Source of the DNA: Gracilaria gracilis
Lineage: Eukaryota; Rhodophyta; Florideophyceae; Gracilariales; Gracilariaceae
DNA: 64,000 bases
Direction of reading: 5' to 3'
Assembly (NCBI GenBank): GCA_030374805.1
Contig: JARGSG010000203.1
Location: 1 to 64,000 of the forward strand
Of this stretch, positions 10,378 through 20,275 are shown in pieces. A model generated the notes under the pieces. That model was not told the DNA's origin. It made no database searches and saw only the letters and a program-made list of their open reading frames with translations. A program made the position numbers and the translations under genes. How positions within the stretch are numbered: position 1 is the first letter of the stretch; every line of letters begins with the position of its first letter.

Positions 10378-10875
10378 TTGTGTGTGCAACCGCGGGGAGA
10401 AGAAGACATTTCGTACGTCTTCAAACCCGACAAAGGCTATTTCAGACACGAAATTCCTCAGATCGCGGTGGTGGCCAAAACTCGATTGGCGCAAGGTTGG
10501 TTTATGATTGCTTGGAAAAGCTTGCTACTCACTCGACTAGTTGCGCAGTTGTTCTTCACATCGTTTGACGAGGTGGCGTATCCGGCAGTGAAGAGAATTC
10601 ATAGGGCCGATTTGGCAATCGAGCCCATGGCAAGGGTGGAGAAAAGAGAGCCGTTGCAGATTAGCAAGTTTTCTGATGGAACTGTGAGACACATTGGGTA
10701 TAGAAAAGCAAATGACAGACAGGATCATGTGGAGAACTTTTATGGGTGCGAGATTGTTTTGGGACGAGTGGAGGGTGTAGCCAAGGGAGATGAGGAGAGC
10801 ATTGGAGGTGAGGAGAGCGTTGGTGGTGAGGAGAGCGTTGGAGGTGAGGAGAGCGTTGGAGGTTCAGACTTTTAA
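10378..10875 (+). CDS. Hypothetical protein with C-terminal EESVGG repeats, left arm
   Basis: A 165-codon frame with no family I recognise. It has a compact N-terminal part (SYVFKPDKGYFRHEIPQIAV, then GWFMIAWKSLLL), a middle with HRADLAIEPMARVEKREP, and ends in four EE-S-V/I-GG units encoded by an 18 bp minisatellite (10792-10863). The start is uncertain because the 31 bp tandem array lies immediately upstream and coding could extend across an intron. Identical in the mirror copy 28876-29373. As passenger of the inverted-repeat element it may be a captured host gene. Confidence 0.45.
   Translation: MCVQPRGEEDISYVFKPDKGYFRHEIPQIAVVAKTRLAQGWFMIAWKSLLLTRLVAQLFFTSFDEVAYPAVKRIHRADLAIEPMARVEKREPLQISKFSDGTVRHIGYRKANDRQDHVENFYGCEIVLGRVEGVAKGDEESIGGEESVGGEESVGGEESVGGSDF
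10792..10863 (+). repeat. 18 bp coding minisatellite, four units
   Basis: Unit GAGGAGAGCGTTGGAGGT, in frame, encoding EESVGG. The mirror is 28888-28959. Confidence 0.9.
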
Positions 10876-11048
10876 TGCGCAGCGAGAGTAAAAGAGATGT
10901 TTCGCAAGGAAGGGGGGCTCGGGAGAAGACGGGGAGACCACCGTGAAGAAAGAAGCTGTGCCAATGGCATGGGGAGAGGATCATGTGAGCTTGTTGTTAC
11001 GTCCCCAGCTGACGAGAGAAAGGGCGTGTCGTGTGATCAAATGTGAGT

Positions 11049-11178
11049 GGAATCTCTAGAGGAAATCATCAGAGCTTTGCGAAGCTCGCCTCTCAAAGGT
11101 AAACAATCGCAGAGCTCCATTGCAAGGAAAGTCAGTAAATTAAGTAATAAAAAGGAAACATTTGCTGTTCGCAAATGA
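11049..11178 (+). pseudogene. Gene fragment related to the 68-residue protein at 16861-17067
   Basis: Reads IIRALRSSPLKGKQSQSSIA and ends at TGA 11176-11178. The protein at 16861-17067 reads LIRALRSSLLKGKIPQSSIE at the same place. The frame upstream is closed by a stop, so only the C-terminal part is visible. The mirror is 28573-28702 on the minus strand. Confidence 0.55.
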
Positions 11179-11919
11179 AAGTAGAATGAAAAAGAACCAA
11201 GTTTTGTTTCGATGAAGAAGCAAGCTGAATTAGCTTCAGATCTTAACCGAATGTAAATATATATAAACTGCTTTTTATTTGGAATATCGTCTCTTTGTTT
11301 TGTTATCAAATAATACTTTTTCTAGTGCATGTATGTTCTCAGTTGTAAGAAAGATGAAATTTCAGAAAACGTTTGTAACCCACACTGAAATATAGTAAAG
11401 TTTACTACACCCGGTTTAAAGAAAAATGTATGAATGTCAGTAATTTTTTCCAAGATGCAAAGAGGCTGGGTAGTGTTGTTCCAACGTTACGAGTCACAAC
11501 AGGGGAATAGGTTCTCGTCAACAATAAAACAAGACAAGAAATGGACAAGAAAAAGCACAATAATTTGTCTCTGAAGAAGGGAGATGCTTTTCAAATTCAA
11601 TCGGCGTTGTGGAGTTGTGTACACGATGCATCCGAGAGTTAGCGTATCTTCGCGATTTTCACGCACTTCCCGGGCGAAAATGACAAAGAGTCAAAATGCC
11701 GAAATCTCATGGTATTTTGTAAGTTCGGCCTACAGGTGTGTACGTGTAATAAATATATGCGTAACGTCAAAGAAATAGGGACTATAAGTAAAGTGGGAAA
11801 AAACGTTCTTTATGTGCTATTTCTTCTTCATTATTATTAGCAAAGCTCCTACTCACAAAGGGGTTGAGCTGGTTTAGAGGTAATCAAGGACCGAAATCCG
11901 ATTTCCCAAAGCAAAACCT
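11179..11919. other. AT-rich interval without a clear gene
   Basis: Contains a 64-codon plus-strand frame (11584-11778) without any recognisable motif. Otherwise nothing that can be supported. The mirror is 27832-28572. Confidence 0.45.
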
Positions 11920-12356
11920 ATTATTTCTTCCTTTCGTTAGGCTTCTTCAGTAGATCTTTATTTTTCGGAAGTTCAGGAGACACAGAGCGGTAGAACCATA
12001 TGCTCTGCTACATCAATGGCCAGAGGCCATTCCGTTCAGTGAGACACATAATGTCTTAACTGCTCCTTAGTTACTTGAGACCCAGAAGGTCTTCGCTACT
12101 ACTATTGGGTGTGGAGGGCGGGTTATTTCGAAGAATATCATCAGCGTGGACGCGATTGCGATTCGCAGTCGAAAAAGAATCGCAGTAGGGTGTTGACGGT
12201 CGGCAAAAGCCAAGCAGTCGGTAGATCAGGGCAAGTGAACAAGGGGTAGATATATCACAAGCCACAACGGAGGCGGCGGACTGCCAAGTCACCTGCCACC
12301 TGGCGATCAACCACTCAGCCTAGTCCAGTGCGAAATAAATCTTCTTCTGCGTTCCT
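11920..12356 (-). repeat. Right terminal inverted repeat (empty site)
   Basis: Inverted partner of 7707-8356. It holds a single CAGGT where the partner has the 190 bp insertion between two CAGGT copies. Confidence 0.85.
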
Positions 12357-12429
12357 GGATTTTCGAGGAACGAAGAAGTGGATCTATTTGAGCGAGAGTG
12401 AGCGGAAGGATGATCTAATTAGCGCTGTG

Positions 12430-13677
12430 CGCGAATGTTCTACACAGACCCTGACCCACCGCCGCTTCGCCGTCGTTCCGTTGCGTCGCCGCCGCCGATC
12501 GCGCTTTGTTGCGCTCATTGCGCGATCGAAGGCTACGGACTGCCAGTTTCAAGTTCCCCAGCGATCGTGCCGCCACGCCATGCCGCGCTCCTCGGGCGAT
12601 CGCGCCGCGGCGCTCCTCCAGCAACCCCGCCAAAGCGCTACGGTTATCATGCCGCCGCGCCCCGTCGCGTTCCTCCGGTAATCGCGTCGCCGCGCTTCTC
12701 CTGCGATTGCACCTCCCCGCGCCGCCACGCTCTTCTGGCGTTCCCGGCACCGTGCTTTTTTGGCGATGGCGGCATCGTGCTCCTCGGACGATCGCACCCC
12801 CGCGCGCCGCCGACGTTTCTGGCGACCGCCATGCTCCTCCGGCGATCGCCGCGCTCCTCCAACGAACGCACAGCCGCGTTTCTAGGCGTCAGCGCCGCGG
12901 CGCTCTCCCGGCTTCCGTGCAGCCACGGTCCTGTGGCTTACAAGCCGCCGCGCTGTAGTGAACAGGGGGGAAGAGCGGCAGGGCCTGGGTTCGAACCACG
13001 AACCCCGGGCCCACACAAAAAGCACACGAAGGCGGTTACCGATTGAGCTATGGCCGCTCACGGTGTGGTGACCTCGATCCACACCGCCGGAGGTGTTATC
13101 GTGACCCTCTGTGACCGCCAGCTGCAGCTGACAGCAGCTACACGCGCTCATCCGCCGATCACGCTGTCGAGCTCTTCTACTGTGCGCGTTGCTGTGCTGC
13201 CCCGGCTTCCGCGCCTCCATGCTCCTCTAGTCTCTCCCCTGCCGCGCTCCTCCGACCTTTGCGCTTCCGCGTTCCGCCGGCCTCAGCATCGCCAGGCTCC
13301 TACTCCGTCTGCATCGGAGCTCTCCTTCGGCCTTCGCGCCGCGCCTCACAAGCCTTCGCACTCCGCCTCTTGGTCCTGGGCCTCTGCGTCACCGCACTCA
13401 TCTGGCGTTTGCACTGCCGAGCTTATTCGGACTCAACGCCGCGCTTCAAGGGCCCTTGCGCTTCGTCTCCTGCGCCTCGCCTCCTCGTCTTCTTCTGTTC
13501 GCCTCTTAGGGGCCCGCGCCTTTCTTGCTGAGCCACATCGTCTCGCTTCCTGGGCGTTCCCGATACGTTTACTGGGCGTCCGCGTTTTGAATTCTGGGCC
13601 TACCCGCCTCGCCCTCTGGGCCTCCGCTCCTCACCTTCTGGGCCTCTATGCGGGCGTCTATGCGATCAACAGCCCTT
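12430..13677. repeat. GC-rich degenerate minisatellite tract, left arm
   Basis: 12430-12950 is built on variants of a roughly 30 bp unit with CGCTCCTCC and GGCGATCGC. 13190-13640 is built on shorter units with CTTCTGGGCCTCCGCTCC-like words. Long open frames on both strands here (up to 256 codons, rich in R, P, A and S) are a consequence of the composition and are not called genes. The 12954-13142 element splits the tract. The third copy keeps only the second half (49156-49650). Confidence 0.7.
12954..13142 (-). mobile_element. 190 bp-type TG..CA element, copy L2
   Basis: Minus-strand copy flanked by perfect CGCGC duplications (12949-12953 and 13143-13147). The A and B boxes are intact. A different target site from copies L1 and L3. 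Confidence 0.88.
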
Positions 13678-13977
13678 CATTATGGAATGCAATGAATGCA
13701 ATTGTCAGCTGCATTGGTTGCTGGAAGGCTAACGCAACGCAGTGTCAGCAAGAATGCAACGCGCAAATGCAACTACTGCATGTCAGAATGCAAATGGCAA
13801 TACTGTACGCAAGCAACTGACGCAGGGAGAGCTGCTGATCATTAGATATTATCTAGTGCATTAGAGATTGTGTGGCGTTGCGTAGTGTTAGCAGTATGTG
13901 TTGCGTGGCCGTGCGCATTGTTAGCACTAGAGATTGCGTGGCCAAGAACTACAGAATGTGACGTGTGTCAGCGCGGG

Positions 13978-13984
13978 TATAAAA
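13978..13984 (+). promoter_or_regulatory. TATA box in the direct terminal repeat
   Basis: TATAAAA within GCGGGTATAAAAATCCC, about 130 bp before the end of the repeat. It is repeated in the second terminal repeat and in the right-arm and third copies. Confidence 0.6.
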
Positions 13985-14593
13985 ATCCCAGCAAGCAGCC
14001 ATCAACGTAGACTAGAAGGTCAAGCACAAGCTACGAACGACCAAAGCTAGAGAACAAGGTAAACAGTGCTTTTACAAACTGATTTGCAACCAGCCTTTAC
14101 TTACTCATACCCGAAGATCTGACGTAGCGCAACTCGCGCGCCTCGCACAACGTGCCTATTAAACAACTCGGCGCTCGAAAGACCCTCGGCTGCACTCTAC
14201 CAGCATGGTCAAGCTCAACATGCTGTGCTCGCGCGAGCGAGTAGTGGACGTTTTTCCGTCCGCATACTCCGTCTGTGCGTTTGCAGTCATTGCTATGTGG
14301 CTCAGATGGTGAACGTTGGGCACGAATCTCATACCTTTTTCTTTCGTCGCCGGTCTTTCTTTTGCCCATGTGGTTTTTTTTGGCGCTACGAAAGTTTTAA
14401 TGGTGATGATCGCTGCGCCCAACCAAGCTGTTAGTCTAATTTGAAACAGTGTTTGGTAATAGAGCAGCTCAAATCGGATTGATTATCGCTGTTGGGATGG
14501 GAGCAGTGCTGTCCTTCTGGGACACACTGAACGCGTACGGTTCTGCCGTGCGGTGCAGTAGAGCATTATGGGCAGGTGCCCGCTTTGTGTCTC

Positions 14594-15063
14594 TCACTTC
14601 ACCAAAACTACAAGATATTCCGAGAGCGTTGCGGCAGCGTACAATAATGGAAATTCCATTATCAACAGCGCAATTGCGGCAATCCACAAAATAAACCCAC
14701 GAACTCGTGTTACTTCTCGCACGGCATAGTCATCTACACTAGATTGCGTGAGTGGAATGCGCTCTACTGATCCGTTTGTGGGCTCCAAGGAAAAGAAATC
14801 ATTCGCAGAAATGAACTCTTCGGATAGCGATAAGGTGCTCAGCAATAGCCTTTCACCGATTAACAGCGACTCTTCATCGACTTCGCGACAATTGAAGACA
14901 AACCTGGTCCATCTTACTGATTCTGGGGATCCGGAATCCGACTCCTGCGCATTTGGAGCGTCGGAGCACCCCAGCAATTGCGCTGCACCATCGGTCAGAA
15001 AGGTCACAAGTTTCCTCTGGATCATTGATCAAGTCGGTCATATTCCTTCGAGTTGTACTTGTT
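14594..15063 (-). pseudogene. Family-B gene B2, left arm (frame broken)
   Basis: Equivalent to 24711-25160. Extra bases near 15012, 15060, 15090 and 15108 break the N-terminal part here; the right arm and third copy are open. The breaks are more likely consensus errors than mutations. Confidence 0.6.
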
Positions 15064-15589
15064 GAAGAGTGTAGCAGAATTAAAATCCTCCATTGAATAG
15101 GCATAGTCCTGCACTGATTACAACAAAACCACAGTTCACCCGTGTTATAACGCAGGCTCACTATGGAATGCAATGAATGCAATTGTCAGCTGCATTGGTT
15201 GCTGGAAGGCTAACGCAACGCAGTGTCAGCAAGAATGAAACGCGCAAATGCAACTACTGCATGTCAGAATGCAAATGGCAATACTGTACGCAAGCAACTG
15301 ACGCAGGGAGAGCTGCTGATCATTAGATATTATCTAGTGCATTGGAGATTGTGTGGCGTTGCGTAGTGTTAGCAGTATGTGTTGCGTGGCCGTGCGCATT
15401 GTTAGCACTAGAGATTGCGTGGCCAAGAACTACAGAATGCGACGTGTGTCAGCGCGGGTATAAAAACCCCAGCAAGCAGCCATCAACGTAGGACTAGAAG
15501 GAAAAGCACAAGCTACGAACGACCCACTGCTAGAGAACAAGTAAACAGTGCTTCTACAAACTGATTTGCAACCAGCCTTTACTTACTCA

Positions 15590-16354
15590 CAGTAATGGAC
15601 ATTGCGTTGTCAACCTCTTGCTAGTCTGGGAACAAACCGCTCTGTGTAGGGGTGAGCAATGCATAAATCCAGTGGTGAGTACCAAATAGGATACTGTGAT
15701 TGTATCACTGATGTGCAATTGCGGGAGAGAGTGGACAGAAACGGTTTTCCAACATATGGGTTCAGATGCGGTCTTCTAATGTGGAGATCTTCCAAATTGT
15801 ACTTTTCCACGGTGCCAGACTGTGAAAGAAGAAGCAAGGTTTTCAGCAAGCAGTAACATCAAAAGTAGAAAGGAATGCGATGGACTCTCGGAGTCCATTG
15901 CAGTTTGTTCTTCACATTTCTCTTTCGTAGAACATTTTTGATGTCAGATAGAAATGCGCCTCCGTACAGCCGACTTTATCGAAAGAGAGTGAGTTGACAT
16001 TCCGTAAAGGTGGGTGGTGAGATGCATCAGCAACGCAGTCAAGGTGGTTATGATTATCGTTGCGGCAAGGTGCGTCCAACACCTCTGCATACAAACAAAT
16101 GTGAGTAGTCCAGTGCTACACGGGCGAAACGGTTGGTTCTTCATGTCAAGGAACTGAGTGATGTTCACTTCCGAGATGTCCATGATCCAGATGAGGAATG
16201 CGCAAGGACTTCGAGAAGTGTAAAAACTTGAACTTAGTTCGATTGTTGTATGAGATAGACTTGACTCAGAGCTTCCCAGTACAGGGCGCCATCTACTCTT
16301 TATTAAAGGGAAGAGGCCATGTTGCTGCACACTTCCTCCAAACAAGGCAGGCAT
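15590..16354 (-). pseudogene. Membrane-protein gene A, left arm (frame broken)
   Basis: Equivalent to 23414-24170. At least eight extra single bases in this arm (for example near 15621, 15840, 15970, 16070 and 16120) break a frame that is open in two other copies. Confidence 0.65.
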
Positions 16355-16860
16355 ACAATTGTAGAATTATCCATTTTCCAAACTTCACTCGTTATACATC
16401 CGATTGAGCTGTGTAAATGTTCAGTTCTTCAATAACCGTACACAGAATACAGTTAGCTCACAGAACCACGAGAAGCTGCCAACAAGAGCTAATTTCGTTC
16501 AATGCTGCTCAAGTATAAACTTTATCCGCTCGGAAATGCTTTTCTCGTCGGCGGAGTACATAAATGTGCCGAAGACACCACATCGTTCACTATCACACAG
16601 AACGAGTGAAGACAGCGATACCCTCCGTTCGAAGCAGTGAAGATATCGAAGATAGCAAAGAAAGGACTCTAAACCGCCACAAGTATTTTTTCTTCGTCTA
16701 TTATTCTAGTACTTACAGAAAGAAATTCTTTTTTTTATGCATCACATACTCGCCAGTATTATATGTATTAGTGTTAATTATTCTACAACCTATACATGCC
16801 TTCCAGTCCAGTTTTTGAATCTTCGAACCGCTTGAATTGAAACACAATCTGATAATATGT

Positions 16861-17067
16861 TCATAACATAGTTTTTAAATACTGCAAATCTATTTTAATT
16901 CGCAAGTGACCCTCTTTTTGGCTAAAGCACTTTACAATAAAATCACGCCTTTCAATGGAGCTTTGCGGTATTTTTCCTTTAAGAAGTGAGCTTCGAAGGG
17001 CTCTGATCAATTTAAGTAATTTTTGAATAGCAGTGAGAGTAAACCGCTGTCGTTTAATGCGTTTCAA
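16861..17067 (-). CDS. Small basic protein, left arm
   Basis: 68 codons, strongly basic, with MKRIKRQRF at the N-terminus, then KLLKLIRALRSSLLKGK and KEGHLRIKIDLQYLK. Identical or nearly so at 22701-22907 and 52821-53027. A second locus (11049-11178) shares the RALRSSxLKGKxxQSSI core, which supports real coding. Family unknown; it could be the last exon of a larger gene. Confidence 0.45.
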   Translation of the reverse strand: MKRIKRQRFTLTAIQKLLKLIRALRSSLLKGKIPQSSIERRDFIVKCFSQKEGHLRIKIDLQYLKTML

Positions 17068-17440
17068 GTTTTACGGAATCATGTATTCAAGCTTTAAAAT
17101 CATCGCTGGCAAAAGGGCATTGTATTTAAAAAACGGATCTGCAGTATAGTGGCACCCACTTACGTATTACGACCACTACCTGTGATTGTATCACGACCAG
17201 TCAGTTAGTATAAGTAGATAGCTCACTCCAGAAGGAGCGCTACTTTTAGTCTAGTCATCGACAGTGCGTCGGTCCTGGCTCTACACTGTGGGTTCAGGCT
17301 GTGACGCTGAGCTAAGCGTGTGGTCGACGTCAGCAACCTCGAAGCACAACTTGTGTATCAAGAAACGTCTACGGGGCTGAAGGGATTTTAAAAGGAGATG
17401 ACGTCCTCAGCACGTAAACGCTGATAAATGTCGGTTACGC
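17068..17440. other. Intergenic, possible regulatory region
   Basis: No frame of note. Contains ATTAAGTAG-like and TTTTAAAAGG words but no promoter I can defend. The mirror is 22328-22700 and the third copy is 53028-53400. Confidence 0.4.
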
Positions 17441-18326
17441 TTGGTCTTGGTTGCCAGACCAACTCCGGTGTTCTCTTGCAACGAACTTATCCCTTTTGAT
17501 CCCTGTGTTTCTGGGACACCGTACGCCCGACTTGGACGCAAAGAGTATCCGTACACCTCTAAAGCCGGGCGATCTTCGTTACGATTGGGAGGGCGACGGC
17601 CACGGCCACCATTGCCATCTCACGCTGAAGGAAGTACATACCAAAGTTTTGCGCACATGCTGAGTCACACAGTACATCATGCCCCGCCTTTACAAGTTCC
17701 CGAACAACCACATTTACGTGTTCTCGAGAGTGACTTGGTACCCCACTCGCGTGTTCCTTCTGTTGGCCATATGTACTCAAAGGACTGTGCGATGTTGTAG
17801 TGAACTAGGGAGAAGAGCGGCAGGGCTGGGGTTCGAACCACGAACCCTGACCCGATACAAAAAGCACACGAAGGCGGTTACCGATTGAGCTATGGCCGCT
17901 CATGGTGTGGTGTCCTCAAGCCACACCGTCGGAGGTGTCATCGTGACCCTCTGTGACCGCCAGCTGCTGCTGACAGCAGCTACAGATGTGTGGAATGACC
18001 TGTTTCGTACTGACGGTACTTCCGAGGATGTGAGGTCCAAGGCAATCTTATGGCTCACACTGCCGTCGATAGCCATTCCAGCATTGATTAGAATCCACTT
18101 CGGAACTGATGCTAGACTTAGTTTCTTAATCCACGGATTTTTTCCAGTTTTGTCCGACCGCGACATATGGCTTCGAATCAGTGTCGGTCCATCCGACTTG
18201 TACTCAGACTTGTACTGCGCTCTAACTAACGACGTGCCGGCTGGACGCGTGCTGCACAACACCATCGGGCTTATCAACGGCGCCGGCATGAGTAATGCGA
18301 AGGTGCGTTCCCCGCGGCTGGCCTAA
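17441..18326 (+). pseudogene. Gene D, interrupted by a TG..CA element (left arm)
   Basis: Downstream of the insertion the plus frame reads WNDLFRTDGTSEDVRSKAIL, SDRDIWLRISVGPSDLY and GRVLHNTIGLINGAGMSNAK, ending TAA at 18326. Upstream, FCWPYVLKGLCDV is in the same phase once the 189 bp element and one GATGT are disregarded. The opposite strand is also open across the join, so the coding strand is not certain. There is no domain I recognise. Third-copy versions at 53401-54285 and 57258-58136 differ by a 12 bp tandem duplication in the DLYSDLY region. Confidence 0.5.
17796..17984 (-). mobile_element. 190 bp-type TG..CA element, copy L3
   Basis: Flanked by perfect GATGT duplications (17791-17795 and 17985-17989). 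It lies within gene D. The A and B boxes are intact. Confidence 0.88.
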
Positions 18327-18702
18327 CGCGCGTCACTTGACTCTCTTTTGCGAGTCGGCGATTACTGTGTTGGAGTTTTCGATGGAAGGACATTTCAAAT
18401 GTACAGGCAGTGAATTGGTGTTTCTTGTTTGGGAATCATTGTGAATTGTGCAATTGTATTTGCCTCTTTCGGCAAAATGTTGCCTATCGATACTTGAAAG
18501 TAGCTATTAGAAGTAGTATTCAAGCCTACGAGATGGTTTTGACTCTGACTATCTTGAACAGCAACCTAAATCTACAACTTTCAAGTACTAAATGTCGTTT
18601 TGGTTGCTTGTCTGTTGTCGGCTGCAGCTTGTGAGGAGGAAGGAACTATGTGTGTGCGTGTTTCATTAAATGTAGAGTGTCTTGTTTTCGCTGCCAAAAA
18701 GG
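18327..18702. other. Interval between gene D and the ankyrin gene
   Basis: Contains a 74-codon plus frame (18410-18634) conserved as DNA in all copies, but with no domain and with complementary frames equally open. I do not call it a gene. Confidence 0.35.
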
Positions 18703-19385
18703 TTAGGTAAAAGAGAAAATGTTAATGGGAACAGAACAGGGTACACTCACGTTGAGTGGACTACTCTTGTGAGTTGCCATCAGAATAGTCGGATGGGTTT
18801 TTATGCGCACCCTTGCCGAGCTGGTTGACCGCCAACTCGGCAAACTATTTTGATTATGGAGACATCTAGTAGAGTATACAGTATTGATACTTCTGCTGGC
18901 CTTCTCAACGCAAGCTAATAGTGACCCGAAATAACACAATGTTGAGACGGAGTCTCCAAGTCGATCCCAGAACGGTACTGACTGGGACGCGCTTGTAAAC
19001 AGTTGCCCATTTAAAACCGAATTTGCAACCGTACACGCGTAGTGCTGACGTGGCTATCGCGCATATGCATCAGAACTGACTCGAAAACGGTCCAAAAATA
19101 GCTACTGTATTTCAAAAGCGTGAGGCGATGCGTATATGTTCTGCGGCATCGCCGTCCGGCAGCATCGACAGCGGTGCGTTTTTGCCGGCGACGTTCTGTT
19201 TGAGTCGGCGCAGTTGCGGCGTGCGCCACAGACGGTTTGTGCAACACAAGCAGCACAAGCGAAGCCCTGTCTCTCCGTCAGCGTCGGTGCAGTGGAACAT
19301 CATTGCCGCACGCCAGCAGCGTTTCCACTTGATTCGAATTGCCGATTGCAGTAGCCTCGTGCAGCCGGAGCGTGTTGTCGGTCAT
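18703..19385 (-). pseudogene. Ankyrin-like gene, left arm (frame broken)
   Basis: Equivalent to 54756-55322. Start codon at 19383-19385. Many extra bases relative to the third copy (18675-19450) destroy the frame. Confidence 0.6.
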
Positions 19386-20275
19386 GTTTTTCCGTCGCGC
19401 GAGACGCTGTTCTCCCCACTTGCGTCACCTCGGCCGCCAACGGCGAGCGCATGAATTGAGACGACGGGATGACAATGGCTGCGAAGAGAGTCAGGCATTT
19501 TTGTAATCACATCAGAATACGTACCTTCGGTAGTTACAGCAACGCTCACAATGTGAGAATGGAATGCAAGCATTGATTGTGCATTTGCAGTGCATTTGCA
19601 TTTGAAATGCAAAGCGAAATACTTGCATTAATGTTTGCACGATGCATAAGGTCTAGTGCAATGGTCTAGGAGAGTTGCATTGGATATTTGCACTTTGCAG
19701 AATAATATCAGACGTACTAGGAGAGACGGAGAGGCATTACGTAGCAACGATTACGTGTGCGTTGCACGACTACTGTGCATTATACGCCAGAGCGTGCGCA
19801 AAGGGTATTTAAGGAGACAACTCAGAACAGTTCTCTTGCATTCCTACTGAAGCAGACAGACAAGACCCCCGGTACTCACAGCCCGGAGAGCAACAAACAT
19901 ATAAACTCTGTCTCAACCAATCCAACCTCTTGTACCCCGACTATATCATTGTGAGCGTTGCTGTCACTACGTATTCTGATGCGAGGCCTCACATGCAAAA
20001 GTGTACACGTATCTTTCACTTTCCGTTCAGTTGCAAGTGAGCTACGTAGGATGACGCACACGCCGTTCGTAACGTGACATTCTGCTGGCACTTGGTTCTT
20101 CCTGCGCCCGTGCTGGCGAGTCAAGTGTTGACATATTAGCAATTGGATCCAAAATGTAGAGCGCGAGAGCACATGTAAATGAAATTCGTAGTGATTTGAT
20201 CTTGCTAAATCGCTAAAGTGTGTCTAGAATCAAGTTGTACGTTAATCCATCTTTTTGTGGGTTACTCGGATAAAC
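19386..20275. other. Spacer at the centre of the palindrome
   Basis: Matches 55323-56210 of the third copy with scattered single-base insertions. The inverted match CACAATG (19547-19553) and CATTGTG (19947-19953) marks the edges of a 393 bp asymmetric core. The core contains a TG..CA module (19560-19878) with a TATTTAAGG promoter-like word. No gene is visible. Confidence 0.7.

Larger units (their letters stand above)
7707..12356. mobile_element. 4.65 kb terminal-inverted-repeat element carrying the NLP gene, left arm
   Basis: Outer ends AGGAACGCAG (7707) and CTGCGTTCCT (12356) are exact complements and continue as inverted repeats of about 440 bp, 80-85 percent identical by eye once a 190 bp insertion in the left repeat is removed. 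The outer flanks GGAATTTCT (7698-7706) and GGATTTTCG (12357-12365) agree at 7 of 9 positions, compatible with an old 9 bp target duplication as made by Mutator-like elements. No transposase is visible inside. The cargo is an NLP gene and two or three unknown frames, so a Pack-MULE-like non-autonomous element is the best reading (inference). Confidence 0.65.
13683..15589. mobile_element. 1.9 kb element with 425 bp direct terminal repeats, left arm
   Basis: Direct repeats at 13683-14107 and 15164-15589 both start TGGAATGCAA and end TTACTTACTCA and differ at roughly ten positions. Flanks CATTA (13678-13682) and CAGTA (15590-15594) agree at 4 of 5 positions. Each repeat holds a strong TATA box (GGGTATAAAAA) on the plus strand. 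TG..CA ends, promoter and flank match suggest a non-autonomous LTR element, but I find no convincing primer-binding site or polypurine tract. The interior carries family-B gene B2 in antisense to the TATA. Confidence 0.55.
1..19385. repeat. Left arm of a giant inverted repeat
   Basis: This arm is repeated in reverse complement on the right. Paired positions sum to 39744 at the outer edge, 39738 at the Gypsy LTR, about 39750 near the NLP gene and 39768 near the inner end, so only short indels separate the arms over 18.6 kb. The arm is cut by the window start. Compared with the right arm and the third copy, this arm carries many extra single bases, especially between 15060 and 16150 and between 18680 and 19450. 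These break reading frames that are open elsewhere. Confidence 0.95.

Noticed and set aside
12435..13820. Long Arg/Pro/Ala/Ser-rich frames in the GC-rich tract
   Set aside because: Open on both strands at once and built from degenerate tandem units; a compositional effect.
16404..16818. Plus-strand frames of 78 and 84 codons upstream of gene A
   Set aside because: Complementary strand shows more coding-like peptides and neither is supported by a paralogue.
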